A stretch of 64,000 bases of DNA from Symbiodinium microadriaticum (GCA_001939145.1 LSRX01000077.1:803116-867115); one strand, 5' to 3'. Shown: positions 1 to 10,554, counted from the stretch's first letter. The notes: a model not told the origin generated them from the letters alone. Numbers and translations are program-made.

Positions 1-195
1 GGGTTTAGGGTTTGGGGCTTTAGGGGTTTGTGGTTTAGGGATATGGGGGGTTTAGGGATTTGGGGGTTTGGGGGTTTCGGGATTTGGGAGGTTTGGGGTT
101 TAGGGTTTGGGGGTTTGGGGTTTAGGGTTTAGGGGTTTGGGGTTTAGGGATTTGGGGGTTTGAGATTTGGGGGTTTGGGATTTAGGGTTTAGGGG
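1..195. repeat. Telomere-like TTTAGGG tract
   Basis: Degenerate repeats of the TTTAGGG unit with variants such as TTTGGGG fill the left edge. The unit equals the plant-type telomere repeat also used by dinoflagellates. It is one of more than 40 internal tracts, so it need not mark a chromosome end. Confidence 0.85.
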
Positions 196-960
196 TTTAA
201 GGGCTGTAGGTAGGACTTGAGAGCTTTCCGATTTAGTCAGGGGTGTAGGGGCTCTCCGGTTTTGGGTAACGGCCCGGGGGCTCTGGGAATCTTCTTGGTA
301 TAGTGGTCGTATAACATGCACGCAAGAACCCTACTCTAATCATCAAGGCCCCTACATATCTTGGACCCAAGCGTGAGCTGCAGACCAAGGTGACTCTATA
401 AGTTAGGGCTGAGGGGTTAGGGGATTTGCTGTAGTGAGTCGGTTAGTATCCGAAGTTCTGAATAGGACAACCTATCTCCTTGGCGCTTGTACCTCCTATG
501 TTTGACCTCGTATCGGGGCCTGGGTAATTAGGTAATTGTGCTGTTCCTTTGGGTTCCATATATCAATATAATCTACCGTCTTCATGCCTTTGTATTACTT
601 ACGAGGGTTCTCGATCATCGTTTCCAACCTCCTTCATCCCATGACCCATTCTGGTTCAACCCGGAGGCTCAGCCAAAGCAAACGTTTGCGAAAGCCGAAG
701 AAGCCTAAAAGCAGCCATGCTTTCGAAAGATAATTCAAAAAGCACTTTTAAAAAAACAGTAGCTCTTAAGTTTTGGAACAGCTGAGTTGAAAAAGGTTCC
801 AATCTACGCTAAGCCTCGGGTCGCCCCAAGGCACGGGCGCCGAGACTTGGTGGAGTATCTTCTCAGGAGCCGGAGTGCAAAAGCATCACTTAAGGCATTT
901 AAGGGTTCCCTTTTGAAGGGCTCCGCTTTTTAAGGGTGCCTTTGAGGGTTCCTTCAAGGG
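196..960. other. Spacer, no gene recognised
   Basis: Nothing with convincing coding character or splice borders was seen on either strand. The stretch is mixed-composition DNA without telomere-like units until about 960. Confidence 0.5.
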
Positions 961-1140
961 TTCTATATGGAGCCAGGTTTTAGGAGGGCTTGGTTGTTTT
1001 ACGGTTTAAGGTGTGGGGCTTGAGGGGTTTGGGGGGGGTTGAAGGTTGGAAATTTAAGCTTCAAGGGTTTTAGAGGCTTGAACTTGGGGTTGGGTTTAGG
1101 GTTTAGGCTTTAAGGGGGCTTAAAGTTTTGTTGGGGTTGA
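961..1140. repeat. Degenerate TTTAGGG tract
   Basis: Imperfect TTTAGGG/TTTAAGG words in plus orientation, strongly decayed compared with other tracts. Confidence 0.6.
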
Positions 1141-1250
1141 GGATTCGGGTATCTATGATGATGTTGAGAGCATGTGGGTTCTAGGATTTGGGGATTTTCG
1201 TCTCGGGCTATTGGTCTCCATACCTGGGCCGGAGATCCCTGTCTAAGGCC

Positions 1251-1430
1251 TAGAGCCTAAGTCCGACGCGCCGGAGCCCATCTTCAAACCTAGCCTACCC
1301 ACAGGCCCCTAAGTAGTTCCTTTTTGGGATTACCTTATAGGATTTCAAATATAAACCACAAAAAAGAACTACTTAGGAGCTTATGGGTAGAGCCTAAATC
1401 CGACACGCCGGAGCCGATCTTCAAAACTAG
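1251..1430. repeat. 43-bp direct duplication bracketing a MITE
   Basis: Positions 1251-1293 and 1388-1430 match at 39 of 43 bases by eye. The MITE-A copy at 1297-1389 lies between them and the right copy overlaps its last two bases. A tandem duplication that includes the MITE explains this better than a target-site duplication, because other MITE-A copies show only TA. Confidence 0.75.
1297..1389. mobile_element. MITE-A copy 1
   Basis: Short non-coding inverted-repeat element of about 90 bp. Both ends carry the family terminal repeat (left ACCCAYAGGCNCCTAAGTAG, right its complement). It lies in the opposite internal orientation to the copy at 28899. Seven copies occur in the window. Confidence 0.8.
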
Positions 1431-1537
1431 TCTAAAATGCTCGAGAGGCAAGAAGGAGGCGGTGCACTCCTCCACGTGCGCGATCGACAAGGAGGGGGGG
1501 AGCATGGGCTCATTCACGAAGCGACGCGCAATTTTTA
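1391..1537 (+). CDS. Possible exon, unknown protein
   Basis: An open frame just right of MITE-A encodes a charged segment with EPKSDTPEPIF and KCSRGKKEAVHS. Its start overlaps the right copy of the 43-bp duplication, so the left copy may be a duplicated exon edge. No clear donor was found and the family is not recognised. Confidence 0.25.
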
Positions 1538-1982
1538 TTGGGTTGTTCGGTTTCTGGGACTGGGGGTCCTGTTGTGAGTCATGGTTTTGGGGTTTTTTCC
1601 CTTCCTCGTAGGTTTTTGGGCTGTTGCTGCTGTGCCATATCGGCTTCGGGGTTAGAGGATTCGGGGCTAGGTAGGTTTCACGGCACATACATAGTCATAG
1701 CTCCGTTGTTCGTCATAGATCCCCTGCAATGGTCATTGCTGGTGACACCCAGCATCCTGCAAGAAATCTAAACTGTAAATCGGCACCCTACAGAGCTGCT
1801 GATGACTCAAGCTGCCGAAGCTGGATTTGGGGATGAGGTGTCGAATGGCGAGTTGGATGTACAGTTTCAGTTGCATGGGTGGTTTAGAGTATGGAACGTG
1901 ACAAGCAAATCTGACATCCTGAGCTTCTTTGCCCTAAAGACGCATGTATAAACAGACTGAAATCCTCTTATAGAACCCGCAG

Positions 1983-2031
1983 AATGAAAGGACGTACTCC
2001 TCTGGAAGTGGCGGCTCAGAGCAACCAGGCG
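1983..2031 (+). CDS. Ankyrin-repeat exon fragment
   Basis: After the acceptor-like ACCCGCAG the frame reads MKGRTPLEVAAQSNQA, which fits the first helix of an ankyrin repeat (G-x-T-P-L-x-x-A-A). A GT donor follows GCG at 2031; read-through would give VLE, also ankyrin-like, so the end is uncertain. Ankyrin repeats bind protein partners; no partner can be inferred. The exon is one of six ankyrin-like fragments in the first 18 kb; whether they form one gene is unknown. Confidence 0.45.
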
Positions 2032-2055
2032 GTCCTGGAAGGGGCAGGGCAGCTG

Positions 2056-3511
2056 TGACCCTCATTTAGGGATTTAGTCATAGTCTTGTTCAAATCTGAA
2101 AAATTCTATGATTTACTAAAGCATGTTGGGGGGGGAGCGACTTAGGATACACAATAGATGCAGAAGTCACATCCTTCGTGAAACGGCTCTTTGAAAGTTA
2201 GAGCTATGCTGGAGGACGTTGAACTTGGTCCCTAGTACGTAAGCCAACTTGCAACAACCTGTCAAAGTAGTTCCGCCAGTAGTGTAGAGCAGCTGGCCTG
2301 CTGGTGGGTAGCACTCTCCTGCGGTCCACCAGCCCGCTTGGAACCCTAACTCCTAACCTTGAACCCTAAACTGGCTTCTGGTTAGTAGGTTAGGGGATTC
2401 AAGTTAAGTTACCACAATAAAGTATAGATCCCCGCTAGGGTAACTTGAATAAAATCCCTTAACAAGAGCCCAGTAAACCCTAAAAGCTCGCCCCGTCGAC
2501 TGGACACGTGCCGAAGCGAAGCAAGGGGCTTGCTGGATCTTGCTGGTAGAGCTTTCTTCGGCTTGTAGTCAGGAGAAGTATGTCCGCCCATGCAGAGGTT
2601 TGATTGCGTTTGGGGATGTAAGGTTTAAGGCCACAGCATGCTGTAGTCGGAAACCCGACATCAGTTTGTTTCCTTCTTTACGACGATTCATTCTTGGCGA
2701 CTGCTCATGCCAAAGCCTGAACCCTGAGACTCTCTGACCCTACGCCCAAAACTAGTTCCGCCGAACCCTGAAGCTATAGACCCTAAAGGTTCAAGCCGCT
2801 ACTCGATACCAGGATCATGAGGACCCCAGAACTCGAGGGCGGAGCCCTTCAAGCAGGTCATCGGATTTCTAGGAGGGGCTTCTGGACTACAAAACCCAAG
2901 CTCCCCTAGGCCCTAAGCCCATACAGAACCCTCCTGGATCTCTGTGGATCTCTGAAAGGAACTCCTAGTTAAGACCCAGGGCCACGGAACTTCTGAGAGG
3001 TCAGTGTTCTGCACTTCCTTCGCAGCAACATGGACGCCCATCCCAAGGGAACGATGCTTGAGGACAAGATGTTGATGTAGGGACGGGATACAGACGAACT
3101 TAGTTTGACTTGTGCTTAGCGGCACCACCAAGAGTTTAGCACACGGTCGTTTTGTATAATGTGTTGTCGCTGTCCGGTAGTGTATGGTGTTTGAGACGAG
3201 GCACGAGTTTTAGCGGAAAACGATCGAAAGCGCGATAGCGGACAGCCGCATACGGCTCTTGGGATGCATGGCATGTTGTCGAATCCCTTTTCGCACGTGC
3301 CAAGAGGCTCCAACAGCTCTCGAAAGAGTTTCCGATGCTTCACTATGCCAGTCTGTGATATTATTGGTGCCGATAAGAAGACAAACCATTAATTTTCTAG
3401 AGAGACACGGGAAGTTCAAAAAGAAATCGATTCAATTTTTGAGAGCTCTGCCATTCCACGAAACAGTACCTCAAGCCCTTCACCTCAAGTCCCGACGCTG
3501 AACCCTCTGAG
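2056..3511. other. Spacer, no firm gene
   Basis: Only weak candidates are present, such as an SR-rich 44-bp frame at 2813-2856 between AG and GT. The part 3130-3500 lacks telomere-like words and is open on both strands, with no recognisable family. Confidence 0.4.
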
Positions 3512-3614
3512 CGTGTCGGAAGGAGCCGCCGGAACGGTTTCCCGGGCTGCCCCAAGCTTACCGCCAGGTGCTGCAACAGGCGCAAGCTTTTGCCTCCGAG
3601 GGAAATGGGTTCAT
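3512..3614 (+). CDS. Exon of unknown protein
   Basis: After CTCTGAG the second frame reads CRKEPPERFPGLPQAYRQ followed by a Q/A-rich helix and EGNGF, ending at a GTAGGG donor or at TAG five bases on. Amino-acid composition and helix-like pattern look genuinely coding. No family is recognised and no neighbouring exon can be joined with confidence. Confidence 0.45.
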
Positions 3615-3714
3615 GTAGGGTATGGGGTTTCGGCATCAGCGCCTGCGTGGGCGGGGACACGGCAAGTGCAGACCGAGGATGTGGCGGAAGAGGCACCATG
3701 AATGAAAGTGGCAG

Positions 3715-3960
3715 TAGGGGCGTCCACGAAGATGACGACAGCATAGAAGACGACAACGCCTACCTACTCCATGATTGCCAGGGGGCCTAGGATACGGGGA
3801 GCGGCTGAGCACACGTTAGCATGAAGAGTACGAGGACGCCCACGACGGTGAATTCGACAAAGACGCCTGCCATGACGGTGGCTGTTGCGCCTGTGTCCGC
3901 AACTGCACCAACGACAACGACCACGACGAAGGAGCACGATCATGGCAGCAGTTTCCCAAC
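3715..3960. repeat. Degenerate trinucleotide-periodic tract (GAC/ACG)
   Basis: GAC, GAT and ACG triplets recur in one register without exact repetition. All frames look biased (Thr, Asp or Arg runs), so the open frames here are likely by-products of the period rather than genes. Similar tracts occur at five other places. Confidence 0.5.
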
Positions 3961-4331
3961 ATTTCCCTCACAACTGCCCCAAACGCATTGCCCCAACTCT
4001 ACTACAACCTGGTCACCTTGTAGCCACAGATGCGTCTTCTTTGTTATCGGTGGCAGGTCGAGTCCAGGGGCTGGCAGTCCGTTCAATGGAAGCAAGGCTC
4101 TCGCCCCAGATTTCTTCAAGTTCATAGGGGAGAGTGTAGAGTTTAGGGTTCCGGGTTTCGGGTTTAGGGTTCAGGGGACAGTTTCGCAGTGGCGGAGGGC
4201 TTTTCTGATCAATTCAGGCTCATCAAGTGCAGGTTCCTCTTGCACGGCCCCTTGATGACGGATCATCCGACAGACGAAATGTATCTAGCAAGCATTTAGG
4301 CCGTTGCTTGCACGTTGCCGCCGTTCACAAG

Positions 4332-4374
4332 CCGAGGCTTTACCATGCTGCATTGGGCCGCGCAGAAGAACGAG
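4332..4374 (+). CDS. Ankyrin-repeat exon fragment
   Basis: After TCACAAG the frame reads RGFTMLHWAAQKNE, matching the G-x-T-x-L-H-x-A-A core of an ankyrin repeat. It ends at AG|GC, a donor type used by dinoflagellates; otherwise an in-frame TGA closes it at 4386. Either a small exon or a relic. Confidence 0.5.
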
Positions 4375-4414
4375 GCTGTGCATTGAGAACTCAGGTTTCG
4401 ATGTGAGTGTGTGT

Positions 4415-4620
4415 GCCCTGAACCCTAAACGCTAAACCCCTAAACCCTAAACCCCTAAACCGCTAAACCCCTAAACCCCTAAACCCCCAAACCCTTAAAC
4501 CCTAAACCCCTAAACCCCTAAACCCTAACCCCTAAACCCCTAAACCCCTAAACCCTAACCCCTAAACCCCTAAACCCTAAACCCCCAAACCCTGAATCCC
4601 TAAACACAAAACCTTAAACC
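4415..4620. repeat. Telomere-like CCCTAAA tract
   Basis: More than 25 near-perfect units alternate between CCCTAAA and CCCCTAAA. Orientation is opposite to the tract at the left edge. Confidence 0.9.
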
Positions 4621-4837
4621 GGGCGGCTTCTGGCGCACCGCAGAAGGAGCGGTTCAAACAAAAAAAACCCTAGGCCGTGTAGAGCTCTTAAGCCCGCAGC
4701 CCTAAAGGCCCAAAGCTGTAAAGCCCAGAAACCCTACAGTTCAAGATTTAGGGTTTTGTGGTTAGGGTTTGCGGTTTGGGGCTTCGGGCCCGCTAGCCAG
4801 CGGTCCAGCAATAGCCATTCGTCGTGACTCCTTATTC

Positions 4838-5024
4838 CTGACGTGTGTGTGTGTGTGTGTGCGCGCGCGCGCGTTTCTCTCGTTGTCTGTCTCTCCCTTT
4901 CTCGCTCTCCTTGGTCCTTCTCTTTGTCTCACTCGTTGTTTCAAGGTATTTTTCTCGCTCTCCCTCTCACTCTCTCACTTTATTTAGGTGTTCCCTCTCT
5001 CTTTTCCTCTTTTTTTTCTCTCTC

Positions 5025-5073
<49 letters not shown>

Positions 5074-5078
5074 GTTCT
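4838..5078. repeat. GT/GC and CT microsatellites
   Basis: A short GT run passes into GC, followed by pyrimidine-rich DNA and a long interrupted CT array at about 5010-5070. Open frames here are low-complexity artefacts. Confidence 0.85.
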
Positions 5079-5482
5079 CTTCTCTGTCTCGCAACATGCG
5101 AGAGCCTAAAGTCAACACAAATCTCCGAAACTCTAAGCAATGAAACCGAAGTGCCTTAATTAAGCCCCCCGTGCCTTCCACATCCTAAGGCCTTATCAGA
5201 GCTTAGGCTTAAGTGTGTGTGTGTGCGGAGAAAGGGCACATGCTGACATGAGAGAGTGACGCGAAGTGCATACACAGTGAAGCTTATGATATATGAATTG
5301 CTTGGCAGCATTTTTTAGTGTCCAAGTAGCCATTATCTAAGGACTTTGGTGCCTCTATAGGTACCAAAAACCATAAATAAGGACCACTTGAACTCTTAGG
5401 GATTCTTCCTCCAAAGTAGGCATCTGTGTAAGTAGTGGCAGCTCATGGTCTGAGGTCGAGTTCGGGCTTTTCGGATAGGGAA

Positions 5483-5690
5483 AAGGCTCCTTAGGGTTTA
5501 GGGTTCAGGAATAAGGGTCTGGGGTCTAGGGTTTAGGGTTCAGGAATAAGGGTCTAAGGGTTTAGGTTTTAGGGTTCAGGAAGAAGGGTCTAGGGTTTAG
5601 GTAGGGTTTAGGGTTCAAGTGTAAGGGTCTAGGGTTTAGGGTTAAGGGTTCAGGAATAAGGGTCTAGGTTTTAGGGTTTAAGGATTCAGG
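5483..5690. repeat. Minisatellite built on TTTAGGG
   Basis: Units of roughly 35-45 bases combine TTTAGGG words with the insert CAGGAATAAGGGTCT and recur about five times, showing higher-order amplification of a telomere-derived unit. Confidence 0.75.
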
Positions 5691-5755
5691 TATGAGAGGT
5701 TATAAGAGCATCTGTTTGAGGTTTGGAGCTTAGGGAACTCCCTGGCTCGACTCAG

Positions 5756-5820
5756 GTGGATCTCGCGAAGCACCTGCTGTCCCTGGGGGCCGATCCGGAT
5801 GCGAGAGACACCGCGGCCGG
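5756..5820 (+). CDS. Ankyrin-repeat exon
   Basis: The acceptor ACTCAG precedes the frame VDLAKHLLSLGADPDARD, which is the second helix and beta-turn of an ankyrin repeat (h-L-L-x-x-G-A-D-P-x-x-x-D). A GTTCAT donor follows. It is the clearest ankyrin exon in the window. Its 65-bp length leaves a phase that does not join directly to the next candidate at 6232. Confidence 0.65.
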
Positions 5821-5865
5821 GTTCATGGGAGTCAGACATCGGTTTTGCAGGTCAGGGTTTACAAC

Positions 5866-6003
5866 AGCATCATCATCATCATCGTCGTCATCATTAGTAC
5901 TAGTTGTTATTATTGTTAGTACCAGTGTTATTAGCCATATTTTGTTCTTGTTGTTAGTGTTATCAGTACTATGGATAGTAGTGAAATTGTTAGTGTTGCA
6001 TGT
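5866..6003. repeat. Degenerate TCA/GTT trinucleotide tract
   Basis: Begins as (CAT/CGT)n and drifts into GTT and TAG triplets while keeping the three-base period. Confidence 0.6.
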
Positions 6004-6231
6004 GGTCCGACCTCAGGGTTGCAATGCCTTCTAAAAGAGAGCGGACATGATGGCAATAGCGCGATCCGTTTTTCATATACCCTATAATTCCTGAACCCTA
6101 TACATCCTGCCCCAACCCGAAAATCGTAGCACCTCACATCCTCAACCTAAAACTCGATCCTAAGCCCCCAAACAATAGAGTTTCCCACTCAGCGATTCTT
6201 TGTCCCAATTCCTGAGCATGCCTCGTTGCAG

Positions 6232-6286
6232 CACCAGCGCACGGCGCTGGATGTGGCGGAGCGCCAGCGCAATGTGGAGGCACGAG
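6232..6286 (+). CDS. Ankyrin-repeat exon fragment
   Basis: The acceptor CTCGTTGCAG is followed by HQRTALDVAERQRNVEAR, fitting the T-A-L-D-x-A helix that opens an ankyrin repeat. The donor is GAG|GTTCGG. It probably belongs with the nearby exon at 5756, though the phases do not match directly. Confidence 0.55.
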
Positions 6287-6782
6287 GTTCGGTTGCACGT
6301 ATCTAGTCTTAAGTGGCTATTATGTTGGAGCAGGGTGGACAAGGCAACCTAATAGTTTGTAGGCCAACCACATGGCAGTACCAATCCTGCTGGAACGTCG
6401 CCGTCGGTAGACGCATTACATGCGTTGTTGATGTTTGGCTTGGGTGTCGGTTTTCGGGAGTCAATGGCCTCAATTCGGATGTAGGCTTCCGGAAGTCAAC
6501 GAAGACTTTCCGGTGACTGCTCGAGGGTATAGGTCGGTTTTAGCTCCGAACTCGTCCATGTATGGACCGTTTGCCATCGGTGTGGAGTGCCCGGGGGGGA
6601 GGGGGGTGTCCTTGACGAACGCAATGCCCGAAACTCTTTGTTCAAGACAAGCAACAGACGGTGGCCGTTCGTGGAGACTGAACCCAACATCTTCAATCAT
6701 TGAGCCCCTGTCCCCGAAGATGCGCAGACCGTATCCCTGCATCCTGAAACCCTCACAAGTCCAAGCCGCGAAACCTGCTATA

Positions 6783-6867
6783 TAGGGGCCTTAATGATTA
6801 CCTACCCTATTTTGGGGTCTCTTTATTATATTATACCCCAAAACCCTATTCTACTGATTAAGATCCC
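6783..6867. mobile_element. MITE-C copy 1
   Basis: Starts TAGGGGCCTTAATGATTA, then CTACCCTATTTTGGGG; the right half carries the complementary CCCCAAAACCCTATTCTA. Imperfect terminal inverted repeats of about 30 bases with no coding capacity. Confidence 0.75.
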
Positions 6868-6973
6868 GACGTTAGAAGCCCTGTCCTCAAGCCCACCCAA
6901 AAGCTTACACACCTTATCATACTACTAAACGCTTGAAGCCTGTGCTAGGGCTCTTCAGACACTCCCCTTGCAT

Positions 6974-7170
6974 AACCCTAAACCCTAAACCCTAAGCCCT
7001 AAGCCCTATAAACCCTAAACCCTAAACCCTAAACCACTCCCCCTGGCATTGATGCCATCAGGTCGCCGCAGTCCTGCGCCCAGCAACGAGGACCAGTCTG
7101 AGGGTTTTGGGCCGGGAGGTGCCGGTTTAGGGTTTAGGGTTTAGGGTTTAGGGAGGGTTTAGGGGTTCAG
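6974..7170. repeat. Opposed CCCTAAA and TTTAGGG tracts
   Basis: CCCTAAA units (about 6974-7035) and TTTAGGG units (about 7120-7170) flank about 85 bases of unique DNA head to head. Confidence 0.8.
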
Positions 7171-7349
7171 GGTGAAGGGGGTGGGAGGTGCCGGTCGATG
7201 TGTTGATCCAGCCAGTTTGGAGAACAGTGCCCTGACGGAACCCTATAAACCCTATAAAACCGTAATCCCCTTTTGCTTTTCCGTCCGGAAGCCTCATAAA
7301 GACGTCGAGCAAGAGGAGTCGGAACCTTGACCAGCTGTCTTTCCCACAG

Positions 7350-7406
7350 GCCGGAGGGAAGCGGATGCCTCGGGGAACCGTGGCTCTGAGAAGCCTCATT
7401 TTGAAG
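7350..7406 (+). CDS. Possible exon with histone H3-like stretch
   Basis: Between CTTTCCCACAG and AAG|GTCTAG lies a 19-codon frame, AGGKRMPRGTVALRSLILK. The GTVALR core with basic and proline residues before it resembles the start of the histone fold in H3 (RPGTVALREI). The spacing is shortened and the rest is absent. Chance similarity is quite possible. Confidence 0.25.
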
Positions 7407-7734
7407 GTCTAGGGGCCTTAGGGAGTTGAGTCGGTCATGTTCGTTGAAGCTGCAGTGTCAGTGACCGACGATCCTCGCAAGCTTTCACAACAAGCCGTCA
7501 AGTAGAACATGGGATTTTCCAGCCGACAGTTTGAGTTCGGCCTTTGACGCTCCAACTCGCATGCCTGGCCTAAAACCTTGCTAGCTGCCGCCAGACCGCC
7601 CGAGCCTCGCTGCCGGCCGCTGTCGGAGGAGCTGCAGAGGCCGCTGACGTCGGGTTCGTTGTTTGAGTTGCTCATGTCTGCTTCAGGCATATGCTACGTT
7701 TTCAATCCCGGCTACTACTGCCACACTAAGACCC

Positions 7735-8160
7735 CGATTGCCTCTGCTGCTGCTGCCTCCGCGGCTGCTGCTGTTCCTGTTAATCCTCCTCCTCCTCCTC
7801 CTCCTCCTACTACTACTACTACTACTACTACGACGACGACGACGACGACGACTACGACTACAGCGAGGACGGCGACGACTACTACTACGACTGCTATTAG
7901 TGCTTCTACACCTACTTCTGCTTTTACTTATTCTACTACGACCCCGACTACTACCACGAACACGACCATGACCACGACCACGGCTGCGACTACGGCTACC
8001 GCTAGCAGCAAGACTACTGCGACGGCTACGGCTACTACCGGCGGCTAACTGCCAGTACCGCTACTACCCGTATCACTTGTTGGACCTATCGCTACCAGCA
8101 CCATTCACTTCCCCACCACAACCATCACTGTTGCTTCGACGACTGCTGCTGTGCTACGGC
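7735..8160. repeat. Large degenerate trinucleotide tract (CTC/CTA/CGA)
   Basis: Successive blocks of CTG/CCG, CTC, CTA, CGA and ACC triplets hold one register for about 425 bases. Predicted products are Thr- or Leu-rich homopolymers and are not annotated as genes. Confidence 0.75.
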
Positions 8161-8187
8161 TGTCGTGGGTTCTTCTGTGCACGCTAG

Positions 8188-8304
8188 CTGAAGTCGTCCA
8201 AGGCAATCACGCACCAGCCATCAATCAGCACATGGGCCCATGAACTACAGCAGCAAAACGCTGGGAGCTGTACTTCATCTCCTTGGTGCTGTATCCAAGT
8301 GTAG
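8188..8304 (+). CDS. Possible terminal exon, unknown
   Basis: After CACGCTAG the frame reads LKSSKAITHQPSISTWAHEL, then QQQNAGSC and on to TAG at 8302. Composition is ordinary for a soluble protein; no family is recognised. The AG is weakly supported by a pyrimidine tract. Confidence 0.35.
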   Translation: MKSSKAITHQPSISTWAHELQQQNAGSCTSSPWCCIQV

Positions 8305-9291
8305 TATCGGCTTAGACATAGGTTGTGGACATTTGTCGAGACCGCCATGAACCATGCTGATAGGTAGCCGCCCAAGTCTCTCCAACCCCACTGACCTGTG
8401 TACTAATTGTTATTTTCCTCCAACTTATTGTATATGCCTCAGAGGAATCATACGACACAGAAGTGGTAGCATTTAGTGACCGGCCAAGCAGAGGCAGCAG
8501 CCGTTGCCGCGCAGAGGCATCGAAACCGATAAGCTTTGACCCTAAACCGCACCCCCCCCCCCAAAAAAAAAAACAAAAAATCTCAAGCCGAAGCCTATAC
8601 CCCCGAACGTCCCTGACTCCAAAACCTAAGAGCCTAAGAGCGCAAAAGTTATAATCATCCAGGCCACACGCCAGTCCTGAAACCTCTAAACCCTGGACCA
8701 TTATTGACCTTGCCCCCCCCCGGTTTTGCTGGAATGTACCATGCCGAATAGAGACCCAAAGCTACTGATTCTAAACCCCAAACTTGCAGCCTACTGCGGC
8801 CGGGCTTGAACAATATACAGGTGCATGTGCGCATCATGGTTGTATATATGGATGCATGGAAGTGGGTAGCTAGGTAGGTACGTGGGTGGGCAGGCGGGTA
8901 GGGCAGGCAGGTCGGGCAGGCATAATTAGAATAGAGCTTGGGGTATACTTATACCTTATAGTTACATATAATTATCTATATATAGAAAGGAACCCCCCAA
9001 AATCTGTCTTGGTAATCATTATTTCGACCCCTACATTAGGTACGTCAGGTGTAGGAAAGAAATCTCGTCAAGCTAGGTTGTATCGCATAGTACACTCCAT
9101 GAATCTGACTGATAAAGTTACTGTCCTAGATGGATAAAAGCATCCATGCAAACATACTTCGACATCCTTTTATCTGTGTAAACACACGCATATGCTGACA
9201 CGGATTCCAGAAAAAATCCATAAACCCCCAACCTGAATGCTCTCGCCTCAGATGTCTGTTTCATGTCGTACATCATGACAGATGATCACTA
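8305..9291. other. Spacer, no gene recognised
   Basis: Contains homopolymer runs of C and A near 8550-8580 and GT/GCAG-rich steps near 8860-8920. Short frames around 8463 are open in two phases and cannot be decided. Confidence 0.4.
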
Positions 9292-9383
9292 ACCATAGGC
9301 CCCAAAGTAGTTCCTTTTCATGGTTTATATTTAGAATCCTATAAGGTAATCCGAAAATGGAACTACTTAGGCGCCTATGGGTA
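9292..9383. mobile_element. MITE-A copy 2
   Basis: Terminal repeats ACCATAGGCCCCAAAGTAG and complement, internal ATCCTATAAGGTAATCC as in the copy at 28899, and TA at each end. Confidence 0.85.
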
Positions 9384-9799
9384 GGTGCTGCCGAAACTTT
9401 ATGCTTAACAGAAGCGTTGGAAGTCACAGCTTAAGGCCAATAGTCACATGTCGAGCAGCGGGGATTGGCCTACTAGGTAGCCAAACCATAGCCCAGGGGA
9501 ACAGGCTTCAGTAATCAGCGCTTCGCCTCAGCTGTAGTCTCCGAATGGGCATTGGTGTGATGCGTCTCTGCCATCTCAGCAGTTCCTGCTTTTGAGGGCG
9601 GCTCACTCTGATGTCCAAAAAAGGCGAAAATTCGGAATGGCAGCGATGTCTTCGACGCCATGGTGTTGCTCAGCCCGAATGCTCCTGGTAGAAGCCTACA
9701 GGGGAATCCTAGCACTAATTGTCCCTAATCCGGTCTCCGATTTTAGGGTGCTTGCATTGAAATCCTAGAAACCTTCAGCTTTGGGGAACCAAGTTGCAG

Positions 9800-9877
9800 C
9801 GCGCTCAAGATATCTTCCGTCTGAAAAAGCAGCGGGAAATGGATGCTGCTGCAGAGAGAAAAGCCGCTGCGAAGAAG
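9800..9877 (+). CDS. Exon 1 of a multi-exon gene of unknown function
   Basis: After AAGTTGCAG the frame encodes RAQDIFRLKKQREMDAAAER and a Lys/Ala-rich helix, probably a coiled coil. It ends in phase 0 at AAG|GC, a GC donor. That phase joins directly to the next exon at 9964, implying an 86-bp intron, which supports the pair. Confidence 0.5.
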
Positions 9878-9963
9878 GCCGACGGGATGAATGGAGCTGA
9901 CAGTCTCAAGCAGCCGAAACTTAAAATCCTTACATCGTCAACTCATTAAACCGACTCCACCAG

Positions 9964-10264
9964 GCAGCTGGTGCACCATCGGCGAGCTCGGAAGCTGGCG
10001 GTGCACCATCGGCGAGCTCCGCTGCTGAGGTGATGAGCACAAAGGCACCGGCGGTGGCAGCGAAGGCGGATGCCAGTGGCTCCAGCGAATGGTACTACAA
10101 GAAGACCGGGAAGTATCAAAGCCAGAGCCAGAGTTACAAGGACAAGAACGGCGACGGCGAGGCTTGGTGGAGCTGGAGCAATGGGAAGAACAAGAGTAAG
10201 AGGGGCGGAGGAGGCACCGGTGATGGACCAAGCTGGAAGAAGCCAAGATCGAGTGGAGGGCCTG
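9964..10264 (+). CDS. Exon 2, low-complexity basic protein
   Basis: A 301-bp frame opens after CCACCAG. It contains a duplicated GAPSASS motif, then SGSSEWYYKKTGKYQSQSQ, KNGDGEAWWSWS and a Lys/Arg/Gly-rich end, so it is likely disordered with aromatic W/Y clusters, a style common in RNA-binding proteins (inference). It ends at CTG|GTAAAC one base into a codon; the exon at 10837 restores the frame. If unspliced, TGA closes it at 10275. This is the longest single exon outside the retrotransposon and the 58 kb RCC1 exon. Confidence 0.6.
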
Positions 10265-10554
10265 GTAAACCCTGAATCCTAACCCTCCCTGCAAAGCAAA
10301 AACGCCACAGAAAAAACAAAAGGCAGAAGCCCTAAACCCTGTAAGCCTAAGCCACATAAACCTAAACCTTAAACCCAAAACCCGAAAACTCTGCAGCCCT
10401 AAACCCTGAACCCTTTTAACCCGAAACCTTCGATTCCTTAGTGCTCCGACCGCAGCTTCACAGTCTAGGACATATAGGAGCCTGTATTATAGAAGGTCTA
10501 CATACCTTATAGAAGCCTTATGGGAGCCCTATATACCCTAAACTCCCTACCTGT

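Noticed and set aside
1-195. Left edge as a true chromosome end
   Set aside because: Similar telomere-like tracts occur throughout in both orientations, and this one is degenerate, so position alone does not support a telomere.
2813-2856. SR-rich 44-base frame between AG and GT
   Set aside because: Too short, no phase partner, and similar patterns are expected by chance in 64 kb.
5317-5340. Possible spliced-leader relic (GTAGCCATT)
   Set aside because: Only a few bases match the dinoflagellate spliced leader and the TTTTGGCTCAAG part is absent.
7578-8048. Plus-strand open frame with long Pro and Thr runs
   Set aside because: Most of it is a trinucleotide tract; only the first part (PLSEELQRPLTSGSLFELL) looks natural and its borders are unclear, with the minus strand open too.
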